Assembly (NCBI RefSeq): GCF_035083965.1
Contig: NC_089732.1
Location: forward strand, 14,552,424-14,616,423
Length of the DNA: 64,000 nucleotides
Direction of reading: 5' to 3'
DNA from: Branchiostoma lanceolatum
Lineage: Eukaryota; Chordata; Leptocardii; Amphioxiformes; Branchiostomatidae
The notes under the pieces were generated by a model. The model did no database searches, was not told the origin of the DNA, and was given only the letters and a program-made list of their open reading frames with translations. Shown in pieces: positions 43,260-55,284 of the stretch. Positions within the stretch are counted from its first letter, which is position 1, and each line of letters starts with the position of its first letter. Made by a program: the position numbers and the translations under genes.

Positions 43260-46200
43260 CTAAGCCAGAGGTTCAGCGACCAGTTCGAAATTCCTGGGCG
43301 AATGGGTGACGCCGTGGATCCCTGTGGTGGACGGCTTAGCAGCGCCCTCTGGCAGCTTGAAGGTGTAGTGCTGCAACAGGGACGTGAAGAACACAAAGAG
43401 CTCCATCTCCGCAAGCTGCTTCCCAAGGCACATGCGCGGACCTTTGTGAGATGATTAGTTGCATGGTTAAGTTTCTAAAAACAAAGAAGACAGGGACGAC
43501 ATCGTTTTGTATAACAGGAGGAGGAGGTTGAAGGACATATAAAATACATAGGTGGTGACTTTGTGCAGAGGTTGGTTGGTGGGAGTTAGACAGCGCTCAC
43601 AGGGCGAGAAGGATAGAACCCAGGCCGGAATGTCAGGGTCGCTGCTTGTCACATTAGCATACAGGCGGAGCAGCTGGCATAAGAACACGTTCTTACCGAC
43701 ACCAAACGGGATTACGTGGTCGTCCCTCCGGTACTGTCTCTGGGCGTCCAAGAAGCGGCCGGGGTCGAACTTTCCGGGGTTCGGGAAATGTTCCGGGTCG
43801 TGGTGGACGGACCACAGGATGGGCTGTAGAACGGGAGAAAATCATGGACGAATCTTAAATTTCTCATCCTCTCATGTCAGACACGCCGTCTTTGTATATC
43901 AAGACCCTAGGCCTAGCATACCACCCTGCGATTCGTCCTTCTCGCTGCGTTAGCACTTGGACTTGCCGGCCATCACCAGCAAATCACGTCCTCGCCTACG
44001 GTAAGGGGGCAACGTGATTGGCTGGTACTAGTGACCTTCCCTCCAACGGGGTGGGGCGGGGGTCTGATTGGTCAGGACCTAAAGGCAGCGAGAAGGATGG
44101 GTCACAGGCCAGTACACCAGGGTAGTTGATTGATAATGATAGTGCCCAGATGGTAGTGGGCCTGACACGGTAGGATGCATTTTCTGTCTTCAGCAGAAGT
44201 CTTGAAGGCAATGGCACAAAAAAGATTAGAATAAAATAAAATAGAATAGAAACATAAAACATCAACAATTTTTTTAGCATGCGAACTAATGCTAATGGTT
44301 AAACTAGGTGTATTTTTCAATTTTTGATTGGACTCACGCAATTTTTGTACAGCCATCTGGTCGTCTTCAGGATAACTGAGCACCAGGAAAGTTATGTACG
44401 TGATGACTGGATCCTCAAGTTATTCTTAAAGACCAGGCTAAGGAAAATTGCTACACCTTAACCATAGGATTGGGTGTTAACAACAATCATTCAACAAGTC
44501 TCCTTGTGGTGTTCTTTCTTTTAAATATGAGAAGAAAAAAGTCCGTTGAGATACAACGAAATCTAATTGTCTAGAAGTTCAAGATATTTTCAACGAAGAA
44601 AAATGTACAAGATGACAACGGAAACTAGATTTAAGCGTCTTACCAGCACCGTCGTTCCTTCTGGAATGTGGTATCCATGGAAACTGGTGTCACGTGACGT
44701 GGCGTGGACCACGCCCGACGGCAGGATGGTGGCGATGCGCGCCACCTCCGTCAGGACGGCCTCTGTGTACGGCATCCGGGCACGGTGGGCGGTGGACGGC
44801 CGCTGGTCGTGTCCGAGTACGGAGTGGATCTCCTTCTGAACCTGTAGCAAAATTAGATACACGTAGAATATTACAAAAGATAATGATCAAATTGGAACTT
44901 TTTTTAATAAAAGAAAGAGGTTCAGTCACCAAACTTTCAACTGATAAGTGGGCCATCCTCAGGAATTGTGATCCACTGACTTCAAATAACATGTGACCAA
45001 ACGAAAAGGTGACGTCAGTAAAAGATCAAGCCTGCCCGGAAGCCTGTAACGCTCCCCGTCCCCATTAACGTTTATGGATTATCATCCCCGAGATAGGCCA
45101 AAGGTTCACTGGTTAGTACCTTTCCTTGGATGTCCGGGTTCAGAATCATGTACAGAAACGCCCAGTGCAGAGTAGTGGAGGTGGTTTCTGCACCGGCGAT
45201 GAACAAGTCAAACAGCACCCATTCTGTGTAGTCGTCAGTGAACGTGGTCTTGTCGTCGTTCTCGCGAGATTTGGTTTCCCTGACGTATGAATCGATAAGG
45301 TCCCGGATGTCATTGGGATCAAATGTCTTCTTGTGAGAATCCATCTCTTCTCTAAGGTAGGCTCTAATCGTGGCCAGGTCATTTTGTATCATCTTTGGAC
45401 CTCGCCCAAGTCCCGGCACACGTCGTAAAGTGGGGAAAAATATCGCCAGTTGACCAAAAAAGTTGAAGGATAATCCTCGGTCAAGGGCGTCCATCAAGCG
45501 CTTGAACTTCTCGTCGTTGTATGCGAACCTGATGAAAAGAAAAACAAACGATTGACGTGTCACACATTTTCACAGCAAAAGAATTCTACAAAAGTTCTCA
45601 TCACTGTTTTATCTTTTTTCAAAGATTACCTTGATCCGAACACAATGGAACAGATGACGTTGGTGACGGCATTCTGGACCATGCGGCTTATGTCAAACGG
45701 CCTGTTCCCGATCTTCATGATCTCTGCCTGTAGAGAGACAGACTCCTCCAGGATCTTCCCCTCCAGACTTCTCTTCCCGAAGCCGAACTCCCGGAGAGAC
45801 ATCAGCGTAAACTTGCGGTGTTCTTTCCACGGAGTACCAAAAGGAGCCCCGACGATGCCTACATGTGTAGAAAAAAATTATACATGACTTCCAACGGCAA
45901 GTCCTTTAAAGTCCCTTAGGAATCTTGTTTAAGCTGACTATAGCTAGTTTTGGAATAGAAATGAAGGGATGTTTGCAAAGAGCTGAATCGCCGTCACAGT
46001 AATTATAATCAATATATAAAGGGCAATAAACAAGTTTACCGATGATATAGAATGCAATGTAATTGATCTTGTTCTCTGGGGGCCTACTACTAAAAGGAAA
46101 AAGAGGAAAGGGTAAACACAGGGACACCTACTAAGGAGAGTTCCACGACCTCATACCAAGTTATTTTGTCTCGGGTAAGTGGAAATGTACCCGTATAGGT

Positions 46201-48084
46201 GCAGTACAGTACGTACGAAGGCCCATAAGTACAATAAGAAGCCTATTTCTATCCAGTGCGGGTAACGTTATTTAACGTGAAACCGGGATTTTTTGTCGAT
46301 ATGATTTAATTGAAACCAATCTGGTTGAACAATAAACCATCTTTTTTCTGTTATTGTCAATATCATGGATTACCTTTGCACTAATGCTATATATTCTATC
46401 TAGTCGTGTTGATACCATAATAGTGTGATTAAAACTACCATCCGCCGCACGCAGAATGACGGTGCTCTCGGACAGGTGCTAAAATTTTTCGGGAGAGAAG
46501 ATTCGTCATTAGTATATTGCCGCTAATTAGCTTTTATACAACAGCTATTGTTCCCATTTTGGCCTGAAGAGAGTTCTAAGGTCATATAAACGTGTCTAAG
46601 CAACAAAAAACACACGACAAAACGGCCATAGCGCACACATCAGGCCTTCGGTAACAACCCGTTTGTTGAGTCGGTAGAACGTCACTCAAAGCTGACCCCC
46701 ACCGCCATGGCAATTTGTACATTATTCATCGGGAGGTTAGCTGGATGGCGATGCGATCGACCAAAATCAAGTTTCCGAAATTTGTGTTGAGCATAGCGCA
46801 TTGTAGCTTACCTAGCCTCTCTGGGTTGAAAAATGTAGTTATGGCGTTAGCTGGTCTGCTGGAGAAATCTTCTCCTCTCTTCACCATAGCCTCGTGGATG
46901 ACGTCATATCCGGAAAGCACAACATTCTTTTCGTTCCCAAGCTTGATCCGATATATCGGTCCGTACGTCTTCGCCCATTCGGTCATCGTCACAAAGCGAT
47001 GGCCCTTGGGTAAAGATAGGGAACTTAGTAATCAGTATAATGTATTGCATAAGCAGTACTTTCAGAGGGGGTGAAGGCCCGGGGGGAGGGGGGTGGTGGG
47101 GGTGGCAGGCTCATGCTTCAAATCTATGCCAGTAAAAGAATCCCACACACACAAGTCCGCAAGTACACCCGTACGTAGCCCTGGATACACACGCAAGTAA
47201 GACCGCGCGGTAAAATCATTTTCCCACACAAAGATGTTCTGCGTTCTTACTATACACATAAGGTCGACCCCTGCCCTGTGTATATATTTGACCAAGGAGG
47301 TTAAATCTCCTTGATTGGACGCAGGACGGCTTTGCATGGGAGAACAAATGAAATCAGGTCGCTGAATATGCCTTGCCAATTCCCAATAAGGAAAATTGTC
47401 CAAACTACAGGTGTGCTAACATGTACAAGTGTCTTTAATACCTGTGCGAGAGGTACACAGGGACCTTACCTTGTTGTCAAACAACTGGATTTTTGTTTGT
47501 TTGTTTGTTTGAACCTTTGTTTACTCATGATAAGCTCAAACCGGCACGCAGGCCGCTTTTCATTCAGGTCATGAGGGAAGAGGTAACGGTCAGATACAAT
47601 ACAACAGAGATACACAGTCATTTGAGTCCTAATATCTCTATCAACATATATCATTACATATTTATGGTACAACTATATACAATGGCTACAACATACAACA
47701 TACAGTAGGGCTCTGAAGCTGGTTCATTATACCGTGTCCGTTCGTTTTGTTCATTTTCGTTACTTCAAGAGTCTCTTAAAGGAAGTTAGATTCGGAGCCG
47801 TGCGTGTGTCTGGCGGTAGGCTGTTCCAGACAGGATAAGTTGAAATGCTTATGTCCAGTACTTGTTACGTGATCGTTACTATACTGCCCTGTATGGTTAA
47901 TTTTGCTCACCGTGGCGAGGGAGAAGATATTGCCGGCGATAGGCCATCCTCTTGGGCCGGGTGGAAGGTTCTTTGGCGTGTTGAAGAACCAGTAAGTCGC
48001 AACGAAAACCACCAAAAGGACCAGAGTCGTCTTCAAGATCACGTTCTCTTCAACTAAAGATGCAACCAACTGCGCGGCAGCCAT
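43260..48084 (-). CDS. Clan-2 cytochrome P450 (CYP2-like), tandem gene B, 7 exons
   Basis: Exons: 48084-47911, 47004-46812, 45858-45630, 45528-45120, 44841-44644, 43823-43697, 43441-43260. Exon lengths are identical to those of genes A and C and give 503 aa without any stop or frameshift. The signal anchor, LPPGPRGW hinge, WKEHR, AGAETTST, EVAR and FGVGPRMCLG are all present. It is nearly identical to gene A except in exon 5, where the stretch after EVAR reads IATILPSGVV, and at scattered residues (for example Tyr for Phe in the QHYTF region of the last exon). The last acceptor is AAAG rather than CACAG. It is expected to be an active ER monooxygenase; the substrate is unknown. Confidence 0.92.
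43905..44118. mobile_element. CCAAT-bearing MITE, copy in gene B
   Basis: CTGCGATTCGTCCTTCTCGC at the left pairs with GCGAGAAGGATGGGTCACAG at the right; internal CCAATCA/TGATTGG sites. It is at the same intron position as in genes A and C. Confidence 0.75.
46269..46745. mobile_element. Part of a larger inverted-repeat element, gene B intron 2
   Basis: Near-identical duplicate of 39398-39890, carried along with the P450 unit. Confidence 0.6.
47293..47313. mobile_element. Palindromic mini-element, short form, gene B intron 1
   Basis: CAAGGAGGTTAAATCTCCTTG, identical to 40431-40451 and co-duplicated with it. Confidence 0.55.
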
Positions 48085-50090
48085 CTTTATTTTTGAAAAG
48101 GTCAACGTCCAAACGGTCAACACCCTGACTGATATTTTCTACTCAATGGAGTATGAGAACGCGCCGTTATGCAGATTAGGTCGCGACCATCGCACTGGAG
48201 ACACAAACAAATATCCGGGATTTGTTCTTCTGATTCAGTCATTGTGATTAACCCTTCTTATTCACGACCAGGTTTCTACATTTGTGAAAGCTGTTTATTT
48301 CAATGTAAGCATCTGATCATAAATATGTTACAAGTTCTATTAGAAACTGAGTTTTCACAAACGTGTGGAAGTTCTGTCACAATTTATCCCGGACGTGAAA
48401 GGTGCCCTCCCCACATCGTTAATGACTACATGTACTGTATATTTTGACCTACTTGGCTATTATAGTACAAGTCACCAAAAAGCCCTCCCCCTGTCTGAAT
48501 TGGGTTAATAATTATAGTATGATAACTTTTATTTACAAATGCATGCCCGTATAGACCGATTGCAAATTCAGTGAACTGACACACATGTGCCCCCAACTCA
48601 GACATTCTCGATACGTGTTTTATTCAAGAGAGAACGAGAGGTCATCTGGGTCTGTGTAAGAAATTAAAGTCTATTTGTGTGCATAGACGAGCCATTTGGA
48701 TAAACCGTTATTTGTAGGAAAAGCCATTCGATTTCACCGAAATTCGATTCCTGAATCTAGCACCCAGGCGAAACACCGTAAACACCTCATGTATGTAAAC
48801 CCTCACGTAACAATGGCCTTCCTGGAGCAAATTTGTCTTTGTGCTCCTCCACGTACTTCCCTGCACTTGTCAGAGGCACAACGCACAGAAAATTGCATAT
48901 AAAAATATCCATAGAAAATCCACACTACTCTTTATTACATTCGTACAAGCTTAATGACCCTAAGAATGCAACTGCAATTCTTACCAGGCTTATAAGCTGG
49001 CGGTGTTCATTGGACATTTTTTGGTTACAATGCGCAGTAGCCCAACCCTACTTATACTTTACACTTCCCTTCTTTCCTTGATGAATATAACCCCAAATAG
49101 AAAATTGAACAGACAGGATCCCAGATTGCCCTTACTCAGTAGTTATTACACTTAGAATACATTTTTTGCAAAGTTCTTTTAACTATCGCCGAACTATGAC
49201 TAAATTAAGGATCAGCGATCATTCACTGCAAATTGGAGTTGGCAGGTGCAACCAGACTCCACCAAATAACAGAATGTGTACATTTTGTAACAATGATTTT
49301 ATAGAAGATGAAATACACTTTATTTTAGAATGCTCACTATGCTCAGGCATGCGCAGACCCCTTGTAAGTTCCATACAACTAGACAAGAAATATGTGCATC
49401 TTACAAATAACGAGTTATTCACATGTTTTATGTCTTCTAGAAACTACGATATAATTGGAAAACGATGTAAATTTGTGAACAAATGTTTCAAGAAGAGAGA
49501 AGAGGCTCTGTAGATAAGGATGGAATATAGCGCAATGTTCCTTTTCTTTTACTTCATATTACCCAATGTATTTAGCCCATGTTGGCCATGAATATGCAAT
49601 AAAGTTCATTTTTTTATTGTCATTAACTCATCCCCCTGACTTGCCCTCAAAGTTTCTCGTAGCCCCCGGTGCACCCTATTTTTACTTCAACATACTATTA
49701 ACTCTATTACAAAAAGTCGTAGAAGAACCCTATTACAACGTGCAAAAAAAAATATTAGACTGTAGTGGATACTCCTTTCTGTTCAACTCTTACAATTCAT
49801 CCAGCGACATGTAGACTTAGTCAGTATGTAATTTGAAAAGGTCCAGAATTACCAATATGTACATCCGAATTTTCTGTCATGATTTGAGTATGATACTGCC
49901 AAACTAAGATATCATATACCACGAAAAAATTAATTATGATGATGATTATCATGTATCTATCTATGTATTAATCTATTTATATATAATCCACATAGTATTC
50001 ATAGATCTCACGCTAGCTTGTTATATGCATTATCAAAGCAAGACCTAACATCTTTAAAAGTAACATATGACGGTAAGATTAAGCGGTGTG
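48085..50090. other. Spacer between P450 genes B and C, with promoter of B
   Basis: It repeats the layout of 41218-43259: AGGTCA-type sites just upstream of the start, then A+T-rich sequence, then a LINE tail. Confidence 0.6.
48962..49513 (+). mobile_element. LINE C-terminal fragment between genes B and C
   Basis: Near-identical copy of 42100-42652, with the same CTFCNNDFIEDEIHF signature and KCFKKREEAL end before TAG. Confidence 0.7.
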
Positions 50091-53000
50091 CTAAGCAAGA
50101 GGTTCGGCGACCAGTTCAAAATTCTTGGGCGAATGAGTGACGCCGTTGATCCCTGTGGTAGACGGCTCAGAAGCGCCTTCTGGCAGCTTGAAGGTGAAGT
50201 GCTGCAGCAGAGACGTGAAGAAGACGAAGAGCTCCATCTCCGCAAGCTGCTTCCCAAGGCACATGCGCGGACCTGTGTGTGATGATAAGTTGCAGGGTCA
50301 AGAGTCTAAAGCCCCTGTCACACTTGTGCATGCGTATATACAAGTCCGCATTATTTGCGTATTAACATGTTTTTGGTTTAGATCAAGTTTGCAGCCGAAG
50401 AAGTCATTTCCTTGGTTCTGTAACTAGGCTGTACAACGGTAGGTCAAAGTGAAAAACAACTTCTTCCCCTCAAACTTTACTTAAACCAAAGAAATGTTGA
50501 AGCGCAACTCATACGCACTTGAATATGCATGCACAAGTGTGACAGGGCCCTTAAACAGAGTATAATGGAATAAACATCATCATCATCATCATTCGACCGG
50601 ATTTACTCCTGTGAGGTACACTCAATGACTCCCGTGTGGTACACTCAATACAGTATAAGATCCATATGGAGTCCCATTAATATACATAGGCCTATGATAA
50701 TATACAGAGGTGATAGTTGGCGAAGTGGCGCAGGTTGGTTAGTGGCAGTTAAACAGCGCTCAGGCAGCGAGAAGAAGGAATCCAGGCCGGTACGTATACG
50801 CATTAACTACAAGTGGAACATCTGGCTGAAGAATCTGCTCTTACGACTTACCTACACCAAAGGGGATGACGTGGTCGTCCCTCCGGTACTGTCCCTGGGA
50901 GTCCAAGAAGCGGCCGGGGTCGAACTTTCCGGGGTTCGGGAAATGGTCCGGGTCGTGGTGGACGGACCACAGGTTGGTCTGTAGAACAGGAGAAAATCGA
51001 TATCACGGATGAATCTTCGTTTTCTTTTCTCCTCATGTCAGACACGCCGTCTTTGCATATCAAGACCCTAGCATACCGCCCTGCGATTTGTTCTTCTCGC
51101 TGCGCTAGCACTTGGACTTGCCAGCCATCACCAGGAAATCACGTCACCGCCTACGGTAAGGGGACAACGTGATTGGCTGGTACTAGTAACCTTCCATCCA
51201 ACGGGGGGGGGGGGGGGGGGTTGATTGGTCAGGACCTAAAGGCAGCGAGAAGGACGGATCGCAGGCCGGTACGCCAGGGTAGTTGATTGATAATAATACT
51301 TGTAGTTTCCAGATAGTGGGCCTGACAGTGACACGGTAGGGTGCGTTTCATGTCTTCAGCAGAAGTCTTGAAGACAATGGCACAAAATGGTTAAAATAAG
51401 ATAAAAACATAAAACAATAATCTTTTAAGCATACGAACTAATGCTAATAGTTAAACTAGGTATATTTTCTGATACATTGATTGGACTCCCGCAATTTTTG
51501 TACTGTCATCTGGTCGTCTTCAGGATAACTGAGGACCCGGAAAGTTTCGTACATATTGAATGGGTCTTTAAGGTATTCTAAAAGACCAGACTAAGGAAAT
51601 GTACTACACCTTAACCATAAGGATTGGGTCTTAACACTAACAAGTATCCTGGGTGTGCCTTTTAAATATGAGCAAAAAAAAAGACAGCCTCGTTGAGATA
51701 CAACGAAATCTGATGGTATAGAAGATCGAGATATTTTGAACGAGGAAGGTGACAACGGAAACTAGATTCAAATGTCGTACCAGCACCGTAGTTCCTTCTG
51801 GAATGTGGTATCCATGGAAACTGGTGTCACGTGACGTGGCGTGGAAGACGCCCGACGGCAGGATGGTGGCGATGCGGGCCACCTCCGTCAGGACGGCCTC
51901 TGTGTACGGCATCTGGGCACGGTGGGCGGTGGACGGCCGCTGGTCGTGTCCGAGTACGGAGTGGATCTCCTTCTGAACCTGTGAGTGAAATAGAATACAC
52001 GTATAAAAATTATAAAGATCATGATCAAATTGGAAATTCTTTTTAAAAGAAAGAGGTTCAGTCAGCAATATTGCAACTGATAAATCGGGCATCCTCAAGG
52101 AATTGTGGTCCACTGACTTCAAATAACATGTGACCAAACGGAAAGGTGACGTCAGTAAAGGATCAAAGCTGCCCGGAAGCCTGAACCGCCCCCCGTCCCG
52201 ATCAACGTTTATGTATCAATATCCCTGAGATAGGCCGATGGTGCACTGGTTACCTTTCTTTGAATGTCCGGGTTCAGAATCATGTACAGAAACGCCCAGT
52301 ACAGAGTAGTGGATGTGGTTTCTGCACCGGCGGCGAACATGTCAAACAGCACGCGTTCTGTGTTGTCGTCATTGAACGTGGTCTCGTCGTCGTTCTCGCG
52401 AGATTTGGTTTCTCTGATGTATGAGTCGATAAGGTCCCGGATGTCATTGCTATCGAATGTCGTCTTGTGGGAATCCATCTCCTCTCTGATGTAGGCTCTA
52501 ATCGTGGCCAGGACATTTTGTATCAGCTGTGCACCTCGCCCAAGTCCCGGAACACGTCGTAAAATGGGGATAAAAATGGCCAGTTGACCAAAAAAGTTGA
52601 AGGAAAAACCTTGGTCAAGGGCGTCCATCAAGCGCTTGAACTTCTCGTCGTTGTATTCGAACCTAATGAAAAGAAAATTAAACCGATGATTGACACGGCT
52701 GTAATTTTCCCAGCAAAATAATCATTTTCATCACAGCATTCATTATTGTTTTATCCTTTTTCAAAGCTCACCTTGATCCAAACACAATGGAACAGATGAC
52801 GTTGGTTACGGCATTCTGAACCATGAGGCTAATGTCAAACGGCCTGTCCCCCATCTTCATGATCTCTGCCTGTAGAGAGACCGACTCCTCCAGGATCTTC
52901 CCCTCCAGACTTCTCTTCCCGAAGCCGAACTCCCGGAGAGACATCAGCGTAAACTTGCGGTGCTCTTTCCACGGAGTACCAAAAGGAGCCCCGACGATAC

Positions 53001-55284
53001 CTAGAAAATTGCATACATTAATTCCAACGACAAGCCCTGTAAAATCCTTTAGGAATCCCGTTTAAGCTGACTATAGCTAGTTTGTGAATCGAAATTAAGG
53101 GATGCTTGTAAATAGCTGAATCGTCGTCACAGCAATGAATCTCACTACCCCATTGGCTAGAGTGTTTCCTTAAATAGACAAGATAACTACTACACTCGGC
53201 AAAAAGGAAGCTAAATGTGATCAATCATTTCCCAGTGTAACGTTATGAATCATATAGTATTATGTATCTTTGAAAAGTTACTTATTACACTATTGTCACA
53301 TAAGCAAACCGGGAGCCGGCCGGGCTGTTTGCGGAAACGAAAAATACAATAAAATGTCAATTTTGAACCCCAGAAACAGGAGTTCACTTTTGAAACCCCA
53401 GAAATAGGAGTTCAATTTTGAACCCCCCAAACAGGGCTTTAAGTTTGAACCCCTGGAACAGGGCTCCAATTTTGAACTCTTAATACAGGGCTTCAATTTT
53501 GAACCCCTGAAGCAGGACTTCAATTTTGAACCCCTAAAACAGTGCTTCAAGTTTGAAGCCCTGAAACAAGGCTTCACGTTTGAACCCCGAAACAGGGCTT
53601 CAAGTTTGAACCCCTGAAACAGGGCTTCAAGTTTGAACCCCTGAAACTGGGCTTCAAGTTTGAATCCCTGAAACAGGGTTTTAATTTTGAACCCTTGAAA
53701 TAAGGCTTTAGTTTTGAACCCCTTAAACAGGACTTTAATTTTGAAACCCTGAAACAGGAGTTTCATTTTGAACCCCTGAAACTGAATTCTTCCTGCATGC
53801 TTAATAGGCTTTAGTTTAGAAAATGCCTTTTTTTTCAGCCCATCTTTTTTTGGCCCGGGCGCATTATTTTTGGAGTCTGTAGATGATGTCATCCATAAAA
53901 TTTACATGCTGTGGCCATGGTTGCTTACCTAGCATCTCCGGGTTGAGAAATTTAAGTATGGCGTTAGAAGGTCTGCTGGAGAAATCTTCTCCTCTCTTCA
54001 CCATAGCCTCGTGGATGACGTCATATCCGGAAAGCACAACATTCGTTTCGTTCCCCAGCTTGATCCGATAAATCGGTCCGTAGGTCTTCGCCCATTCGGT
54101 CATCGTCACAAAGCCATGGCCCTTGGGTAAAGATAGGGAATATTCAGTACACTGTATTGGTTCAAATAAGTGGATTAGCTAGACTGATACGACTTGAATG
54201 TGGAAGCTTGCGTATAATAGCTTTCAAATGGTACCCACATCTTCAGCCTTCTATATACTGCGTTTGCATAAGCATGTACTTTCGTAGGGAGCGAAGCCGA
54301 GGGGCGGGGGTTAACGATGGTCAAACAGCCTTTTTTTATTTTCGAATCATGTTCTATCATGTTCGAAGTGAGGTATTCGAACCAAGCTACTTGCGCCATT
54401 GTTGTGATGACCTTGAATGTTACAGGTTTTGTTTACGCCGGAAATAAGTACTCCTTCCCCCTATTCTCAAGCCATGACAGTATTCCAAACTGTTATAAAA
54501 AAACTCATGCAAAGCGCATTCAAACTCACTCATTAAGGGTTTAAATTATCGAGACTATCGTAATCTTTCAGAAGATGTTGCGGGCGTCCCGGTAACCTGA
54601 TACCCTCCCTTACAGTGGAAAGTCGCCAAAGCAACCGACCGCCTTAGGGGCTCATGTGTCGAATCTATGCAAATGAAAGAATTCAACACACGCAAGCACA
54701 AATGCACGCGCACACACAAATACTACAGACTGACGTAACCCTGGGCACACACGCAAGAACGCAGGTTAAATGCGTTCACCCGCGCAAAGCCGTTCTGCGT
54801 CCTTTATACCCACATATCAAAACGCCTACCCAGCCTTCTGTATTTGAAGGACGCAAGACAGCTCTGTATGGGAGAACGACTGAAATCGAATCACAGAATA
54901 GGCCTTGCCAGTTCCCTAGTTGTACAAATGTCGAAACTACAGGTGTGCTACCTGTGCGAGAGATACAGTATGGGGCACTGATGTTCACGGTTTAGTCTTA
55001 GCTTACGTTGTTGCGGCATGCCAAACAACTATAAGAGTTTACAATGCCAATGTTTAGTGCTTGTGACGTGAGCGTTATTTGACAAACCCTGTAAGGTTAA
55101 TTTTGCTCACCGTGGCGAGGGAGAAGATATTGCCGGCGATAGGCCATCCTCTCGGGCCGGGTGGAAGGTTCTTTGACGTGTTGAAGAACCAGGAAGTCGC
55201 AACGAACACTACCAACAGGACCAGAGTCGTCTGCAAGATCACGTTCTCGCCAACGAACGACGCTACTAACTGCGCGGTAGCCAT
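50091..55284 (-). CDS. Clan-2 cytochrome P450 (CYP2-like), tandem gene C, 7 exons
   Basis: Exons: 55284-55111, 54121-53929, 53000-52772, 52662-52254, 51978-51781, 50978-50852, 50272-50091; 503 aa with the same phases as A and B. It is the most divergent member: MATAQLVASFVGEN start, GFSFNFFGQLAIFIPILRR, AAGAETTSTTLYW in the I-helix, and IATILPSGVF after EVAR. The heme loop FGVGPRMCLG is intact. Intron 2 holds the 27-bp minisatellite; intron 6 holds a MITE missing from A and B. The 5' flank has a doubled copy of the AGGTCA-containing block. It is expected to be an ER monooxygenase. Confidence 0.92.
50308..50555. mobile_element. MITE in gene C intron 6
   Basis: CCCCTGTCACACTTGTGCAT at the left is answered by TGCACAAGTGTGACAGGGCC at the right; TAAA/TTAAA flanks. 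It is about 248 bp and absent at the matching place in genes A and B, so it inserted after the units separated. Confidence 0.85.
51063..51283. mobile_element. CCAAT-bearing MITE, copy in gene C
   Basis: CCCTGCGATTTGTTCTTCTC pairs with GAGAAGGACGGATCGCAGGC; an internal run of G and inverted CCAAT-type sites. It is at the same intron position as in A and B. Confidence 0.75.
53310..53870. repeat. 27-bp minisatellite inside a transposon-like end, gene C intron 2
   Basis: About sixteen copies of a 27-base unit (GGGCTTCAAGTTTGAACCCC...) fill 53340-53790. Because 27 is a multiple of three, the minus strand keeps one frame open for 198 codons with a 9-residue periodicity (FQGFKLEAL). The left edge, GCCGGCCGGGCTGTTTGCGG, equals the end of the element at 58505-58668, so the array grew inside that transposon. 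Confidence 0.88.

Noticed and set aside
53296-53892. 198-aa minus-strand open frame with 9-residue periodic peptide
   Set aside because: It is a 27-bp minisatellite within an intron of P450 gene C; the open frame follows from unit length, and no start context, splice partner or domain supports a gene.
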